A stretch of DNA of 64,000 nucleotides from assembly GCA_964428955.1 (NCBI GenBank), contig CAYSAD010000001.1, forward strand, positions 62,001 to 126,000, given 5' to 3'. This stretch comes from CAYSAD01 sp964428955 (GTDB taxonomy: Bacteria; Patescibacteriota; Saccharimonadia; Saccharimonadales; Saccharimonadaceae). Below are positions 33,889 to 42,467 of this stretch, piece by piece. Position numbers and translations under genes: made by a program. The notes beneath the pieces are model-generated. The model searched no databases, was not told where the DNA came from, and saw nothing but the letters and a program-made list of their open reading frames with translations. Position 1 is the first letter of the stretch; every line of letters begins with the position of its first letter.

Positions 33889-34569
33889 GTGGATAAAAAA
33901 GCCTGGATCATATTTTCAGTTGTCGTCGTAGCAGCCTTTGGTGGGCTGATTTACCTGTCTCATAAAAACAAAATCGACGTGTCGGGCATCGACACCAACA
34001 GCATCATCGCTGCCAGCTCGCAAAATGGCAATATCGGTGATCATGTATTCGGTAAAAAAGATAGCTCTGTCAGACTAGTAGAATATGGAGATTTCCAGTG
34101 CCCCGGTTGTGGCGGCGCCTATCCTACCCTAAAGGAAGTCAGTGAAAAATACCAAGACAAAATAGCTTTTATATTCCGAAACTTCCCCTTGACGACCCTT
34201 CATCCGAACGCTCGCGCTGCTGCTGCTGCTGCCGAAGCGGCCGGTTTAGCTGGCAAATACTGGGAGATGCATAATAGTCTCTACGAGAATCAAAAGAACT
34301 GGGAAAGCCTGTCTGCTGACGATCGAACAAGTACTTTTGCCACCTATGCCAAGGAAGTCGGTGTGGACCCAGCGACCTTTACGAAAAACCTTGATGAGCC
34401 AGCCATTAACCAGAAGATTTCATTCGACCAAGCAATCGGTAAAAAAGTCGGCGTCGACGCCACACCAACAATATTCTTCGACGGTCAAAAGTTACCTGAC
34501 GATGTGACCAATAGTATCATCCAGGGCGACGATAGTAAGCTTATAGCTCTGATTGAAGCAAAACTGTAA
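33889..34569 (+). CDS. Membrane-anchored DsbA/BdbD-like thiol oxidoreductase
   Basis: 226 residues starting with GTG (AAGGAG eight bases upstream). An N-terminal helix (about 4-24) anchors it outside the membrane. The thioredoxin-fold domain has the redox motif CPGC (GDFQCPGCGGAY) and the cis-proline loop VDATPTIFFDG, with a helical insertion between. It should form or shuffle disulfides in secreted proteins. No partner DsbB/VKOR is in the window. It is monocistronic with a strong terminator. Confidence 0.92.
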   Translation: MDKKAWIIFSVVVVAAFGGLIYLSHKNKIDVSGIDTNSIIAASSQNGNIGDHVFGKKDSSVRLVEYGDFQCPGCGGAYPTLKEVSEKYQDKIAFIFRNFPLTTLHPNARAAAAAAEAAGLAGKYWEMHNSLYENQKNWESLSADDRTSTFATYAKEVGVDPATFTKNLDEPAINQKISFDQAIGKKVGVDATPTIFFDGQKLPDDVTNSIIQGDDSKLIALIEAKL

Positions 34570-34585
34570 CTTACCACAAAGCAAT

Positions 34586-34619
34586 AAAAAACTCACCCCG
34601 GTGCCTTGGGGTGAGTTTT
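34586..34619. terminator. Bidirectional terminator
   Basis: Stem AAAACTCACCCC/GGGGTGAGTTTT with flanking A and T runs. It ends the DsbA-like gene on the plus strand and the small unit at 34600-34840 on the minus strand. Confidence 0.9.
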
Positions 34620-34668
34620 CATTTTTAGGGATGTAACCTCGGGGAGAGGTTACGATTGAACACATGTT

Positions 34669-34761
34669 CTAATGTGCTATGTACGTTTGCCATTCGGCAG
34701 GCACCACATCCACTGCGATCTTTTTGCGTCTCGAGGACACAAATTCGATTGCTATTGGCAT
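34669..34761 (-). CDS. Possible 30-residue protein in a small independent transcript
   Basis: Within 34569-34914 the minus strand has a good promoter (34875-34847), AAGGAG, an ATG at 34761, a 30-codon frame (MPIAIEFVSSRRKKIAVDVV to the end AEWQTYIAH), a GTAACCTC/GAGGTTAC hairpin (34633-34653) and a terminator. The peptide is basic in the middle. Equally, the unit may be a non-coding RNA of about 250 nt. A 69-codon frame overlaps in another phase but lacks a ribosome site. Confidence 0.35.
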   Translation of the reverse strand: MPIAIEFVSSRRKKIAVDVVPAEWQTYIAH

Positions 34762-34846
34762 GTGATTTAACACTCCTTGTACTATGTACAGCCTCACGCG
34801 CTTCGACCTTTATAAAATAACAGTTTTGGCGCAAGACACATCATCT

Positions 34847-34875
34847 ATAGTATCAAGCAATAAAAACCACGTCAA
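34847..34875 (-). promoter_or_regulatory. Promoter of the small unit
   Basis: TTGACG (-35) and TACTAT (-10) on the minus strand, 17 bp apart. Predicted start near 34840, with the next gene on that strand (corA) ending at 34914 upstream. Confidence 0.6.
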
Positions 34876-34913
34876 GACTCTGGCGCTGGAACGCGCTTAC
34901 GTATATGTCTATC

Positions 34914-35846
34914 TTAGAATAGCTTTGAGCGCTTTGCAAGTAAATATACGAGGAAAATCAAACCAGCAGTGAAGCCGACGACAGCAGCATAAGCCCATGG
35001 TGCCGTTTGAAATGGCAAGGCTACGTTCATACCGTACATGCCATAAAAGACGTTTGGCAATGCTACCAGTAGCGTCAGAACTGTTAGTGTTTTCATTCGT
35101 TGGTTCAGGTTATTGTTGGCGATTGTACTGTAAGCATTCGTAATACTTTCAACTCGCTTAGCCGAAGTATCAACACTTACCAACAGCTGCTTTATATGCA
35201 AAATGATATCAGCCAAGGCTTCAAGTTCCTGTTCGTTAAAAATCTGGCGTGTATTGTCGTAGAGTCGCCCCGCCACCGAGTGCATATCATCCAAATTCAT
35301 GTGGTATTCATTGAGGTTCTGTTCGACCGTTACAAAATGGATAAAATCGCTATTGGTGACATCGTGCGTTCGCAAACGGTTACCAGTATCGTGGATGGCA
35401 TAGGCGGTATGTTTAATAAGCGTTTCATACGTGGCCACAAGACTAGCGACGGCCGCCAGCAGAAGCGATGTTTGAGGCCGACGTTTGGCACCGATAGCCA
35501 CACTCATGATTTCAATCGGCAAATCAACTGAGCCGTGGAACAGACTGGCAAACGTGTCTTTGCCAACTACCAGGATGACTGGTGAAGTTTCAACGATACC
35601 TTTTTTAGACTGGTGTGGTGTTCTAAGAAATATATATTCAATACCGTCGTCGTATTCGACGCGTGGCAATTCCGCCTTGTCACGGACATCAGTCAAGATA
35701 TTGGCATTCAGCTTGTACGTACTGGCGAGCTTGGCGATATCTTCTGGCGACGTATGCTCAGTACACAACCAAACATTATTACCGCGTGGGATCGATACTT
35801 CTTCAAACTCCTCGTTCTCTGAACGCTTTTCATAGTAACGTAACAT
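34914..35846 (-). CDS. corA: CorA magnesium/cobalt channel
   Basis: A 310-residue CorA-family channel: a cytoplasmic alpha/beta funnel, a long stalk helix, and two C-terminal membrane helices. The GMN selectivity motif appears as FYGMYGMNVALP. The ending is a basic KRSKLF. The ATG is preceded by TATACT eight bases upstream. Confidence 0.93.
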   Translation of the reverse strand: MLRYYEKRSENEEFEEVSIPRGNNVWLCTEHTSPEDIAKLASTYKLNANILTDVRDKAELPRVEYDDGIEYIFLRTPHQSKKGIVETSPVILVVGKDTFASLFHGSVDLPIEIMSVAIGAKRRPQTSLLLAAVASLVATYETLIKHTAYAIHDTGNRLRTHDVTNSDFIHFVTVEQNLNEYHMNLDDMHSVAGRLYDNTRQIFNEQELEALADIILHIKQLLVSVDTSAKRVESITNAYSTIANNNLNQRMKTLTVLTLLVALPNVFYGMYGMNVALPFQTAPWAYAAVVGFTAGLIFLVYLLAKRSKLF

Positions 35847-35854
35847 ACATAAGC

Positions 35855-35860
35855 AGTATA
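35855..35860 (-). promoter_or_regulatory. -10 of corA
   Basis: Minus strand TATACT ending eight bases before the ATG at 35846. Confidence 0.5.
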
Positions 35861-35880
35861 GCGTGTTTTGGTGCGGACGC

Positions 35881-37575
35881 CTACGCTAGACCGGGTGCAT
35901 CATCAGGCCGAGCGGCCTTGAGGGTTTTCTCCTTGAGTGAAAATACCAGAATCGCCGCACTGAACATCAAAACAGTCGAGGTTTGGAAAATCCGCTGTAG
36001 GCTATCACTGAAAGCGTGGGTCACTTTGCCAGCAAAGGCCGCCTGATTATCAAAGAATTCCTTGCGAATTTTTTCCTTAGATGCCTCTGGCAAACTATCA
36101 GTTTTTTGATTAAAGGCAGTTGTAACCTCGTTTTTCGTCGCAGGCATATTGAGATTCAACAGTGTATCGGAATCGTTCAGATTGCCGATCTTTGCAGCAG
36201 CGTGGTTGCTAGCAAGTTCTTTCACGTATGGATCAGTTTGGGCGATATTCGCGCCAAGTCCACTGGTGAAGCCAGCGGTAAGGAGCGCACCGAACACCGC
36301 CACGCCAATGGTCGAACCGAGACTTCGGAACAATTGGCTGGAGCTGGTGGCCGCACCTAGGTCGTGCTGTTTGAATTCATTCTGAACTGCCAGGGTCATG
36401 ACCGGCATGACGACGCCGAGACCAGCGCCCAGAAGTACCATCAGAATTGCCTCAAAGCCATAACCGCTCTCCGGTGTCAGTGTCGACAGTAAACCAACCA
36501 TCGTCGTCGCCACGACAATACCGACTTGCATGAATATTTTGTAATGACCAGTTCGGGAAATAATCTGACCCGACGTGATACTGGTAAACATCAGACCACC
36601 GATCATTGGCAATAACATCAGACCGGATTCAGTTGGTGTCGCACCAAACACCTGCTGGTTAAATTGTGTCAGGTACAAGATCGCTCCCATGAACGCCGCG
36701 CCAAACAGCGTGGCGATGCCCATGATAAGACTAAAATTACGGTTCTTAAAGAAACTCAGTGGCAAAATCGGCTCTATGGCCTTTCGTTCCGTTCGAATGA
36801 AGCCAGCTACCGCAACAGCCACGACTGCGAACATCGCTACGCGCAACCCGGCTAGCGACCAGCCCGAAGCGTCAAGGAAACCACTAAAGATTGATTCGGT
36901 GTTATCAACCGCCAAGATCAACGTGCCAAGTGCTATCGTCAGGAGCGTTGCACCTTTGTAATCAACTTTCGGCTTTTTATCGTGCTTGAGCGGTGGACAG
37001 AAAATTACCAACATCAGGAACGCGATTATTGCTACCGGTACGTTGATGTAAAACGTCCATCGCCAGTTAGTTGTCAGACCAAAAATATTATTTTCATCTG
37101 TCAACCAGCCACCGAGCAATGGTCCAACCACCGAGCTGAAACCAAATACTGCTCCGATCATGCCTTGCCATTTGCCACGCTCTCTCGCAGCGAACAAGTC
37201 ACCGACGATTGTAAAAGCGTTGGCTGTAATGATACCACCGCCGATACCCTGGAAAGCGCGAGCATAAATCAACATGTCAACATTTGGCGACATGGCGCTA
37301 AATAGCGAACCGAGCGCGAAGATAGCAACACCAATCAAAAGCAGTAAGCGACGACCGAATAGATCAGACAGTTTACCAGCGATCGGTACGGTAATAGTCG
37401 TCGTCAGTAAATATGCCGTCACGATCCAACTAAGTGAACTGAAGGCGTCGAAATCTTCAACGATCTTACCAAGTGCGGTGGCAATGATGGTCTGATCAAG
37501 CGCGACCAAAAACAAACTGGCCATGACGGACAGCATAATAATTAACTTGCCACGCAAGCTTAGGTGATGATGCAT
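35881..37575 (-). CDS. DHA2-family 14-helix MFS drug exporter
   Basis: A 564-residue EmrB/QacA-like exporter. The family motif near the N-terminus is LDQTIIATALGKIV, motif A is GKLSDLFGRRLLLLIG, and the antiporter motif is GIGGGIITANAF. About 14 hydrophobic segments are seen. A soluble stretch of about 95 residues lies before the last helix. It starts five bases after the AbrB-like regulator gene, so export is probably under that regulator. Confidence 0.92.
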   Translation of the reverse strand: MHHHLSLRGKLIIMLSVMASLFLVALDQTIIATALGKIVEDFDAFSSLSWIVTAYLLTTTITVPIAGKLSDLFGRRLLLLIGVAIFALGSLFSAMSPNVDMLIYARAFQGIGGGIITANAFTIVGDLFAARERGKWQGMIGAVFGFSSVVGPLLGGWLTDENNIFGLTTNWRWTFYINVPVAIIAFLMLVIFCPPLKHDKKPKVDYKGATLLTIALGTLILAVDNTESIFSGFLDASGWSLAGLRVAMFAVVAVAVAGFIRTERKAIEPILPLSFFKNRNFSLIMGIATLFGAAFMGAILYLTQFNQQVFGATPTESGLMLLPMIGGLMFTSITSGQIISRTGHYKIFMQVGIVVATTMVGLLSTLTPESGYGFEAILMVLLGAGLGVVMPVMTLAVQNEFKQHDLGAATSSSQLFRSLGSTIGVAVFGALLTAGFTSGLGANIAQTDPYVKELASNHAAAKIGNLNDSDTLLNLNMPATKNEVTTAFNQKTDSLPEASKEKIRKEFFDNQAAFAGKVTHAFSDSLQRIFQTSTVLMFSAAILVFSLKEKTLKAARPDDAPGLA

Positions 37576-37580
37576 GTGAG

Positions 37581-37832
37581 TTACTTCTCCTTGTTATTGT
37601 CTTTTAGGTTTCGGAAGACTTCAGCCTGGGCCGTAAGTTTCTCTACCATTTCACTTAGTTTTTCTTCTTTGAGTAGAACGAGCCCCGAGCCGTGCATCGC
37701 ACTGACAACGTACAGTCGGTCACCTGTTTGGATATTGAGTTCCTCGCGTGCACCCGAAGGAATCACAAGTTGGCCTTTGCTGCCAACTGTAGCTGTTCCG
37801 TATAATTTCTTGTCGTTCGCCTCGTGACTCAT
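37581..37832 (-). CDS. SpoVT/AbrB-type transcriptional regulator
   Basis: 83 residues. The N-terminal swapped-hairpin DNA-binding domain is typical: GTATVGSKGQLVIPSGAREE, then LNIQTGDRLYVV. The C-terminal half is a helix (residues about 58-80) for multimerisation. Directly upstream is a cluster of CATACTT repeats over its promoter. With the MFS exporter gene downstream it is probably an autoregulated local repressor. The start lies within about four bases of the predicted transcription start. Confidence 0.88.
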   Translation of the reverse strand: MSHEANDKKLYGTATVGSKGQLVIPSGAREELNIQTGDRLYVVSAMHGSGLVLLKEEKLSEMVEKLTAQAEVFRNLKDNNKEK

Positions 37833-37877
37833 CGTACTTCTTATAATAACAGAAGTATGAAAAGTATGTCAAGTATG
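37833..37877 (-). promoter_or_regulatory. AbrB-MFS promoter with triple repeat and dyad operator
   Basis: Minus strand TTGACA (37872-37867), 18 bp, TATTAT (37848-37843). AAGTATG occurs three times on the plus strand at exact 9-bp steps (37853, 37862, 37871) across the -35. A perfectly placed dyad CGTACTTCT-N9-AGAAGTATG (37833-37859, one mismatch) surrounds the -10. This is a probable binding site for the AbrB-like protein. Confidence 0.7.
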
Positions 37878-37879
37878 AT

Positions 37880-38269
37880 TTACTCGACTTTTAAAACACC
37901 AGCCACGTCGTAGTTACTGTTGCTTGCCGCTGCCTTGAGCGTACCAGTTGCCTCACTGTGGCTATCGTCATGCTTCATAATCGTTCCATCAATTGCGTAA
38001 TTCACGCCACCGCTCGTCTTGATAGCTTGGATACAACTTTTGTCAGTTGTTTTTGACTGATCACGAACTGGTAAACAGACGGCCTCGCCTTGAATCGTCA
38101 CATCGTGATACGTGCTACTGCCGGGCATAATATCAACGCGATGATCAAGCCAGGCCACGAAAAACCCAAGTCCCATGAGAAGTAGAACCGCACCGCATAC
38201 AATCAATAGTTGTGATTTGCCGGATACGGCGATTGCTTTTTTTGTCGTTTTTCGTTTTACCATCGTCAT
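37880..38269 (-). CDS. Membrane-anchored extracytoplasmic protein
   Basis: 129 residues: a basic N-terminus, one helix (about 19-40), then a beta-rich exposed domain with two cysteines (CLPVRDQ and KSCIQAIKT, about 85 and 99) likely to form a disulfide. AAAGGA lies upstream of the ATG. Function unknown. Confidence 0.7.
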   Translation of the reverse strand: MTMVKRKTTKKAIAVSGKSQLLIVCGAVLLLMGLGFFVAWLDHRVDIMPGSSTYHDVTIQGEAVCLPVRDQSKTTDKSCIQAIKTSGGVNYAIDGTIMKHDDSHSEATGTLKAAASNSNYDVAGVLKVE

Positions 38270-38338
38270 AGATTCCTTTTACGCTTTTCCTCATAGTAGC
38301 AAACTACCGAGAAAAACTAAACAGGAATCAACTCAGAT

Positions 38339-39571
38339 TTAGTGGCGAGAGGAGGCGACAAATGTAAGCGCCTTGCCGGTTTTACCACCACGACCGGTTC
38401 GGCCGATACGGTGGACGTAGTCATCATAGGTCTGTGGTTGGTCGAAATTGATCACGTAGGCTACATCAGAAATGTCGAGGCCGCGGGCCGCGACATCAGT
38501 CGCTACTAGCACTTTTACTTTATTGGCTTTGAAAGCGTTGAGGGCACGTTGGCGCTGCGATTGGGATTTATTGCCATGAATCGCCGCCGCTGGAATATTA
38601 TGTTTTTCCAAGTTGTCAGCTAGGCGCTGGACGCCGAATTTCGTTTCGCCAAATACTAATACTTTCTCAGTGGCGGCATTTTCAAGCAGTTCGCGCAAGA
38701 CTTCGAACTTGTGGTCTTTGTCGTTGAACGATACCACGTCTTGATCGATATGGTGGTTAGTTTCACCGGTTTTTACTGAAATCACTTCGTAATCCTGGCA
38801 AAAGTCACCTATCGTCCGCTGGATGGTCGGCGTCATAGTAGCGCTAAAGCAAAGTGTCTGACGCTGTTCAGGTAACAAGCTGGCAATCTGACGAATATCA
38901 GCCACGAAGCCCATGTCGAGCATACGGTCAACCTCGTCAAGAACGAACGTTGTCACATGTGAGATATTCAACACGCGGCGGTTGAGCAGATCTTTCAAGC
39001 GACCCGGCGTACCGATGATTATGTGTGGTCGTCGTTTTAGGTCGCGGATCTGGCGTTCGATGTTCATACCACCGACGCAGGTCGCGGCGAATAAGTTCAT
39101 ACCACGAGCAAATTTACGAAACTCATCGTCGATTTGCTGAGCCAATTCGCGGGTCGGCGCCATAATCAGGACCGATTCGCGGGCATCACTTTTACTGAGT
39201 TCGTTCAAGATTGGCAGTAAGAAGGCTGCCGTTTTACCCGTTCCGGTATTGGCTAATCCGACGACGTTTTTACCAACCATGGCCAGCGGAATCGCTTGAT
39301 CCTGAATCGGACTTGGCGCGACATAGTCCAGTTTTTGAAGATTATCTTCAATTGTCTTATTGAGGCCAAAGTCAAAGAATGTATGTTTCGGCTCGTATGC
39401 CGCGATAGCTGGACCTTCGGTCGCTCGGTTGATAAATTTACTAGGATGAATGGTCTGTTTTTTCGGACCGCGGCTACCACCGCTACGGCCGGGACTAAAA
39501 TGACGGACGCCAGGCCGGCGTGGACCAGAACCGTGCGTTTTTGACGCACGAAAAGAGTTGTTTTTCTGCAT
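38339..39571 (-). CDS. DEAD-box RNA helicase (DEVD variant)
   Basis: 410 residues from the ATG at 39571, chosen because AAAGG is well placed (an ATG eight codons upstream is possible). A basic Gly/Arg/Ser-rich N-tail precedes the core: Q motif (FFDFGLNKTI and SPIQDQAIP), Walker A ANTGTGKT, motif II LDEVD in place of DEAD, SAT, and HRIGRTGRGGKTG. It ends directly after motif VI with no C-terminal RNA-binding domain. It should remodel ribosomal or messenger RNA, probably in cold adaptation. Confidence 0.93.
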   Translation of the reverse strand: MQKNNSFRASKTHGSGPRRPGVRHFSPGRSGGSRGPKKQTIHPSKFINRATEGPAIAAYEPKHTFFDFGLNKTIEDNLQKLDYVAPSPIQDQAIPLAMVGKNVVGLANTGTGKTAAFLLPILNELSKSDARESVLIMAPTRELAQQIDDEFRKFARGMNLFAATCVGGMNIERQIRDLKRRPHIIIGTPGRLKDLLNRRVLNISHVTTFVLDEVDRMLDMGFVADIRQIASLLPEQRQTLCFSATMTPTIQRTIGDFCQDYEVISVKTGETNHHIDQDVVSFNDKDHKFEVLRELLENAATEKVLVFGETKFGVQRLADNLEKHNIPAAAIHGNKSQSQRQRALNAFKANKVKVLVATDVAARGLDISDVAYVINFDQPQTYDDYVHRIGRTGRGGKTGKALTFVASSRH

Positions 39572-39708
39572 GAATACCTTTCTAATGTAGTTCATTTATA
39601 GAGAATGAACTATCAAGGGAAAGTGTTAAATTGCCAAGTATTCATCCAGTAGCTTTTTTTGTTTTGTTACTACTTACTCGCAATTATAGCACCGTTCAGG
39701 TCTCTTGT

Positions 39709-41064
39709 CTAGCCGATAAGCGCGAAGCGTTCGTAGTGTAGTTGACTTTCATCGATATCCATTTGCTTGAAATCGGCCACAATCGCTTCCATCATCAGTG
39801 GTGGTCCGCACAAATAAATATCACGTTCGTAAAAATCCGGTACTAACTTTTCTATGAGCGCACCATCAATATAGCCTTGTTCAGCACCCTTGACCACTTT
39901 GTCACTATAAACATAACTGACGACTGCCAGCTCAGTAGTCAGTTTGTCGAGCTCCTGCTTCAATGGTGTATCATCGTCCGTTTTATTACCATAAAGTAAA
40001 ACAGTGTCTTGTCTGGCGACAGCTGCTTCTTCGAACAGGCAGCGAATCGGCGTAATACCGACACCACCAGCAATGAACAGCCGCTTATTAGTCTGAGCCA
40101 CTCGACTAGTAAACCGACCGAACGGGCCAGACAGCAATACTGGTGTTCCCGGTTTCAAATCACGAATAGCCGTGGTAAAATCTCCGACCGAACGGATGGT
40201 CAATCGTAACTGATCGTCATCTGAAATCATCGACAGCGAGAACGGATGTTCTTCCAAACCAAACTGCCATGAAAGGAACCGTACCAATACGAACTGACCG
40301 GCCTTAGCGTGTAGTCGTTTGACATGTTTGGCACGGATATAAACTGACGTCGTGGTAGCAGTTTCTCTGACAACCTTCTCGACTCGAAAGCCGAAGCGAA
40401 AGTAATTCAAGATTGGCAGGCCGAAGCGAAATATTACGATGTTGAGCGCAACGAATAGATAAAGCGATAGCCACGACCACCACGCCAGCGAGCTGTCTTG
40501 GAAGCTCGTACCGAGGGCAAATTGATGCAACGATGCCAAGATAATCGCGCCATATACCATTAGGTGAACGTAGTACCAACTTTCAAACTTCAAGCGCTGA
40601 CGAACGATATAAATTGAACTCCCCACCACCGTCACAAACAGTATCACAGCCAAGAATGCCAAGACGACGAATTGATAATGCAATATAAGATCAAGGTATT
40701 GCACGAAATAATTACTGTGCGAACGCAGTGCGTAGGCGGCCGTTATCAGTGGTGCATGCAGCAAAATTAGCGTGATAGCCGCGTAGCCATTCAGACGATG
40801 ATAGCGTGCCAACCTATCGAGCCCAAAGGCCCGCTCTATCCACAGAATCCGACCCATCAACATGAACTGGGTCAGGGCAAAATAGGTTGCCAGTAGACCG
40901 ATGAGTAGGCCAATTGCCAAAAATATGCTCGCCGCATCAACCGCCAGCGACCCGAGTACAGTGAAAGCCCAGAGTGTCACCACGCCCACTAGTGCCGCGC
41001 TCCACAGGCCGATAATCAATTGTTGAGCCATTGTGATCGGACCATCGAACAAACGTATCCGCAT
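39709..41064 (-). CDS. Ferric reductase-like membrane flavocytochrome
   Basis: 451 residues. The N-terminal half has about six helices with paired histidines for two hemes (RYHRLNGYAAITLILLHAPL and YYVHLMVYGAIILASLHQFA), as in the ferric reductase transmembrane domain. The C-terminal half is a ferredoxin-NADP reductase module: FAD-binding HPFSLS, IAGGVGITPIRCLFEE and LCGPPLMMEAI. It should pass electrons from NAD(P)H through FAD and heme to an outside acceptor, for which the adjacent cupredoxin (six bases upstream) is the obvious candidate. Confidence 0.9.
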   Translation of the reverse strand: MRIRLFDGPITMAQQLIIGLWSAALVGVVTLWAFTVLGSLAVDAASIFLAIGLLIGLLATYFALTQFMLMGRILWIERAFGLDRLARYHRLNGYAAITLILLHAPLITAAYALRSHSNYFVQYLDLILHYQFVVLAFLAVILFVTVVGSSIYIVRQRLKFESWYYVHLMVYGAIILASLHQFALGTSFQDSSLAWWSWLSLYLFVALNIVIFRFGLPILNYFRFGFRVEKVVRETATTTSVYIRAKHVKRLHAKAGQFVLVRFLSWQFGLEEHPFSLSMISDDDQLRLTIRSVGDFTTAIRDLKPGTPVLLSGPFGRFTSRVAQTNKRLFIAGGVGITPIRCLFEEAAVARQDTVLLYGNKTDDDTPLKQELDKLTTELAVVSYVYSDKVVKGAEQGYIDGALIEKLVPDFYERDIYLCGPPLMMEAIVADFKQMDIDESQLHYERFALIG

Positions 41065-41070
41065 GTCAAC

Positions 41071-41481
41071 CTAATCGGTAACCGTGACCGTACCTTTCAT
41101 ATACGGGTGTGGAACGCAGTGGTATGGAAACTGACCGACCGTATCAAAGGTATAGCTGTACGTCTTGCCCTTACCAAACAATTCGCTCTTTGGTCCAGGC
41201 TGTGAATCATCGTCCGCCGTGACGGTGTGTTTGATCGTGTCTTCATTGGTCCAGGTGACCGTTGTGCCTTTTTTCACGGTGATTGAAGCGGGTGAAAACG
41301 CGTAATTACTAATCGTGACACTATTCGTGGTGACAGCGTCACCAGCATTACTACTATTAGTATTGGTTTGGTCTGGTTTTGACGTCGACGAGTCCTGATT
41401 CATCGCAACAATCACGACCACTACGATGCCGACGAGCACCACTACACCAATGATCCCAAGAACAAGTTTGTTCGATTTCAT
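41071..41481 (-). CDS. Membrane-anchored cupredoxin (plastocyanin-like)
   Basis: 136 residues: one N-terminal helix (about 7-28), a Ser/Asn-rich linker, and a blue-copper domain. The ligands are visible: His in TIKHTVTADD and Cys-His-Met in YHCVPHPYMKGTV. It sits outside the membrane and should carry single electrons. It is followed closely by the flavocytochrome gene. The leader holds a long hairpin at 41509-41549. Confidence 0.93.
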   Translation of the reverse strand: MKSNKLVLGIIGVVVLVGIVVVVIVAMNQDSSTSKPDQTNTNSSNAGDAVTTNSVTISNYAFSPASITVKKGTTVTWTNEDTIKHTVTADDDSQPGPKSELFGKGKTYSYTFDTVGQFPYHCVPHPYMKGTVTVTD

Positions 41482-41508
41482 ACGCTACCTTTCGTTATCT
41501 TTCTATTT

Positions 41509-41549
41509 TAGCACTAAGATGAGGCAGTACCTGCTTCATCTCAGTGCTA
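41509..41549. promoter_or_regulatory. Long hairpin in the cupredoxin leader
   Basis: A 19-base imperfect inverted repeat (TAGCACTAAGATGAGGCAG against CTGCTTCATCTCAGTGCTA, two mismatches, three-base loop) 28 bases before the cupredoxin ATG. No T-run follows on either strand, so it is not a plain terminator. It may be a processing site, mRNA stabiliser or regulatory structure. Confidence 0.6.
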
Positions 41550-41601
41550 TTAGTGTAAGTCCACTGTACCGCCCTAGGTATTAGACTTGTCTGGAAATTG
41601 T

Positions 41602-41715
41602 TCAATGATACTCGCAGCCATAGTACTTCATCAGACCTTCAAGGCGTTTGACTGATATATCGCGTTTGTCTTGTGATTTTGTGTAGTCACCCGCTGCTTG
41701 TTGGTCAAATTCAAT
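41602..41715 (-). CDS. Possible small protein with ATT start, or gene remnant
   Basis: A 37-codon frame beginning IEFDQQAAGDYTKSQDKRDI and ending LMKYYGCEYH. It has coding-like composition, in the 300-bp gap between the YcnI-like gene and the cupredoxin. No ATG/GTG/TTG opens it. An ATT at 41715 with AAGGT eight bases upstream is the only apparent start. It could instead be the end of a decayed gene. Confidence 0.3.
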   Translation of the reverse strand: MEFDQQAAGDYTKSQDKRDISVKRLEGLMKYYGCEYH

Positions 41716-41781
41716 CGTAAATTACCTTACTAACTTAATTATCCCATTAAAAGTGGACGTCGACACATTTCCGAAGGCTTT

Positions 41782-42417
41782 TTACGAACGGTTGCGACTA
41801 GCTACGAAAATCGCCGCTAGACTGAGCACAACTCCGGCAATAGCCGTGTACAACGCAAACTCAGCCGTATTACTGGCAGGTACTGTCTGCGAGGTTGGTG
41901 CAATACCAGGTAGTTCAGTTTTGACGTTTGTAACCGATAGAGGCCCGCTCGTTTCACTCTCGGTAGCTTGACCACTACTCGACGGCACTTTATCCCAGGA
42001 CACGACCACCCCGTCAGCATAGGTCTGGTATGCTTTCCAGTCAAGCTCAGTAGGCGTGTCCGGCGCTTTGGCGCTAAAGCTAAAATCATCACGTTGACCG
42101 GTCGGAATTGAGCCGTCGCTCCAAGTAATAGCAGTGACGATAGCTGCCTCGCCACTTCCCTTTGCTGTTGTCGTAATCTTCCAGTCTGGTTTAACGGTTG
42201 GCGAAACATGCGTCAGGCCAGTTGGAATGAGTAGTTTTAATTTCGTGGTTGGCACGTCTCGTTCGGTTGGCACGCTAACGCTATATGTCTGAAAACCAGC
42301 CGTGACGACCTCACTTGGTTTAACGACGACGTGAGCCGTCGCGACCTGTGCAAATCCCAGTGTTATGATGCTGACCGCTGTCATTACCGATACTACTTTC
42401 GAGCTAAAATATTTCAT
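41782..42417 (-). CDS. YcnI-like (DUF1775) secreted copper-binding protein
   Basis: 211 residues: a signal peptide (cleavage expected after QVATA), so that the mature protein begins HVVVKPSEV. The DUF1775 domain follows (to about 145), then a linker and a C-terminal membrane helix (about 182-205). YcnI proteins bind Cu(II) through the N-terminal histidine. AAGGAG precedes the ATG. It lies in an operon with a cupredoxin and two ferric-reductase-like proteins. Confidence 0.88.
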   Translation of the reverse strand: MKYFSSKVVSVMTAVSIITLGFAQVATAHVVVKPSEVVTAGFQTYSVSVPTERDVPTTKLKLLIPTGLTHVSPTVKPDWKITTTAKGSGEAAIVTAITWSDGSIPTGQRDDFSFSAKAPDTPTELDWKAYQTYADGVVVSWDKVPSSSGQATESETSGPLSVTNVKTELPGIAPTSQTVPASNTAEFALYTAIAGVVLSLAAIFVASRNRS

Positions 42418-42467
42418 GCTTCTCCTTATGTTTTACTCTTAGTATAAATGGAGCTTAATGGGCTTAA

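Noticed and set aside
34625..34834. 69-codon minus-strand frame with CGACR motif
   Set aside because: It opens with TTG without a ribosome site, overlaps the hairpin region to its very end and has no domain-like sequence; the 30-codon frame with AAGGAG is the better, though weak, candidate.
37853..37877. CRISPR-like or satellite repeats
   Set aside because: Only three 7-base units at 9-bp steps, lying exactly across a promoter; operator is the simpler reading.
41509..41549. A second CIRCE operator
   Set aside because: The arms resemble CIRCE halves, but the spacer is far longer than the strict nine bases.
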